Positions 63,538 through 64,000 of a DNA stretch of 64,000 nt are shown here, one piece after another; positions within the stretch are counted from its first letter, which is position 1; each line of letters opens with the position of its first letter. Position numbers and translations under genes: made by a program. The stretch spans positions 1 through 64,000 of the forward strand of contig CACZJL010000004.1 of assembly GCA_902781505.1 (NCBI GenBank). Direction: 5' to 3'. The notes beneath the pieces are model-generated. The model saw only the letters and a program-made list of their open reading frames with translations. It made no database searches and had not been told where the DNA came from. Source of the stretch: an uncultured Lachnospiraceae bacterium. Its GTDB lineage: Bacteria > Bacillota > Clostridia > Lachnospirales > Lachnospiraceae.

Positions 63538-64000
63538 TTGAAGAATCATTTGAAAATGGCAAAAAGCTGATTGTCGCGGAATCTGCAGGCTTCTGTTTCG
63601 GCGTGCAGAGAGCGATTGATACGGTCTATGCACAGATTGAAACCGGAAAGAAGATTTATACCTACGGTGAAATTATTCATAATGAAGAAGTGGTACAGGA
63701 TCTTGAAAATAAAGGCGTTGTAGTCATTCATGGCCTTGATGATATCGACGGAAAAGAACCGGGAACTGTGATTATCCGTTCTCATGGCGTTGAGAAGAAG
63801 GTGTACGATACCTTACAGAGCAAGGGCTTTGAAATTGTCGATGCAACCTGTCCGTTTGTTTTAAAGATTCATAGAATTGTAGAACGCGAAAGTGGAAACG
63901 GAAACCAGGTGGTGATTATTGGTGACGGAAAGCATCCGGAAGTGCAGGGAATCTGTGGCTGGAGCAGCACGGCACCTGTGACAATCGATACAAAGGAAGA
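63534..64000 (+). CDS. ispH: 4-hydroxy-3-methylbut-2-enyl diphosphate reductase, 5' part
   Basis: The first 155 residues of a protein that runs off the window edge. It catalyses the last MEP-pathway step, HMBPP to IPP and DMAPP. It shows AESAGFCFGVQRAID (first Fe-S cysteine), TYGEIIHNEEVVQ, IRSHGV and VDATCPFV (second cysteine), then VVIIGDGKHPEVQGI. In many clostridia this gene is fused to S1 RNA-binding domains at the C-terminus; this cannot be seen here. Confidence 0.96.
   Translation, partial: MIEESFENGKKLIVAESAGFCFGVQRAIDTVYAQIETGKKIYTYGEIIHNEEVVQDLENKGVVVIHGLDDIDGKEPGTVIIRSHGVEKKVYDTLQSKGFEIVDATCPFVLKIHRIVERESGNGNQVVIIGDGKHPEVQGICGWSSTAPVTIDTKE

Overview
This window looks like a chromosomal segment of an anaerobic clostridium, most probably a Lachnospiraceae member. 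The signs are a Gram-positive PolC, a SCIFF peptide with its radical-SAM maturase, Rex, an Nfn-type transhydrogenase, a sodium-pumping decarboxylase cluster, AAAGGAGG-type ribosome binding sites and TTGACA-17-TATAAT promoters. Genus and species cannot be fixed from the sequence alone. Nearly all of it is ordinary core genome. I see no prophage, CRISPR array, toxin-antitoxin pair or defence island. No stretch over 300 bases lacks a feature.

Layout. 1-97 is the 3' tail of a group II intron, followed by a small GNAT gene. 503-1245 holds three leucine tRNA genes, including two tandem copies with the unusual anticodon AAG. 1304-8068 carries an AEC transporter, the SCIFF peptide (2344-2490, very short) with its maturase, secDF and recJ. 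8156-12348 is a minus-strand block: ClC channel, CYTH protein, HU and an ABC-F ATPase. 12490-20746 runs through an M20 peptidase, rex, the NAD(P)HX repair enzyme, alr, a CorC-like CBS protein, ilvN-ilvC and a lipoprotein polysaccharide deacetylase.

20825-31962 is the conserved run pyrH-frr-uppS-cdsA-dxr-rseP-ispG-polC, which joins UMP supply, ribosome recycling, isoprenoid and phospholipid synthesis and replication. After a small membrane protein and tRNA-Glu, 32863-44267 is the translation/RNA cluster rimP-nusA-rnpM-ylxQ-infB-rbfA-nrnA-truB-ribF-rpsO-pnp. Its infB has a large Asn/Gly/Arg repeat domain, and rpsO and pnp have structured leaders. HIT and YebC genes follow.

45684-50714 is sugar metabolism: an AraC regulator divergent from galK, and a LacI regulator divergent from a UxaA-type dehydratase. 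50942-52639 encodes a membrane-anchored TPR protein with two chitobiase-like domains. 52765-55056 is nfnAB, with a good Rex operator lying in its promoter, which links it to the rex gene about 39 kb away. 55127 onward holds thiamine pyrophosphokinase and then a five-gene cluster (55898-61265). That cluster combines sodium-pump decarboxylase subunits with both carboxyltransferase types found in transcarboxylase. Directly after it lies what looks like a decayed fragment of a fumarate reductase/succinate dehydrogenase iron-sulfur subunit (61311-61454). The window ends with an HI0933-like flavoprotein, cmk and the start of ispH.

The items most worth a second look are the hybrid carboxyltransferase/sodium-pump cluster and the Fe-S remnant beside it, the IF-2 repeat domain, the Rex site at nfnAB, the tandem tRNA-Leu(AAG) genes, and the hairpin between the SCIFF gene and its maturase. 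None can be proven to be a new system from sequence alone.
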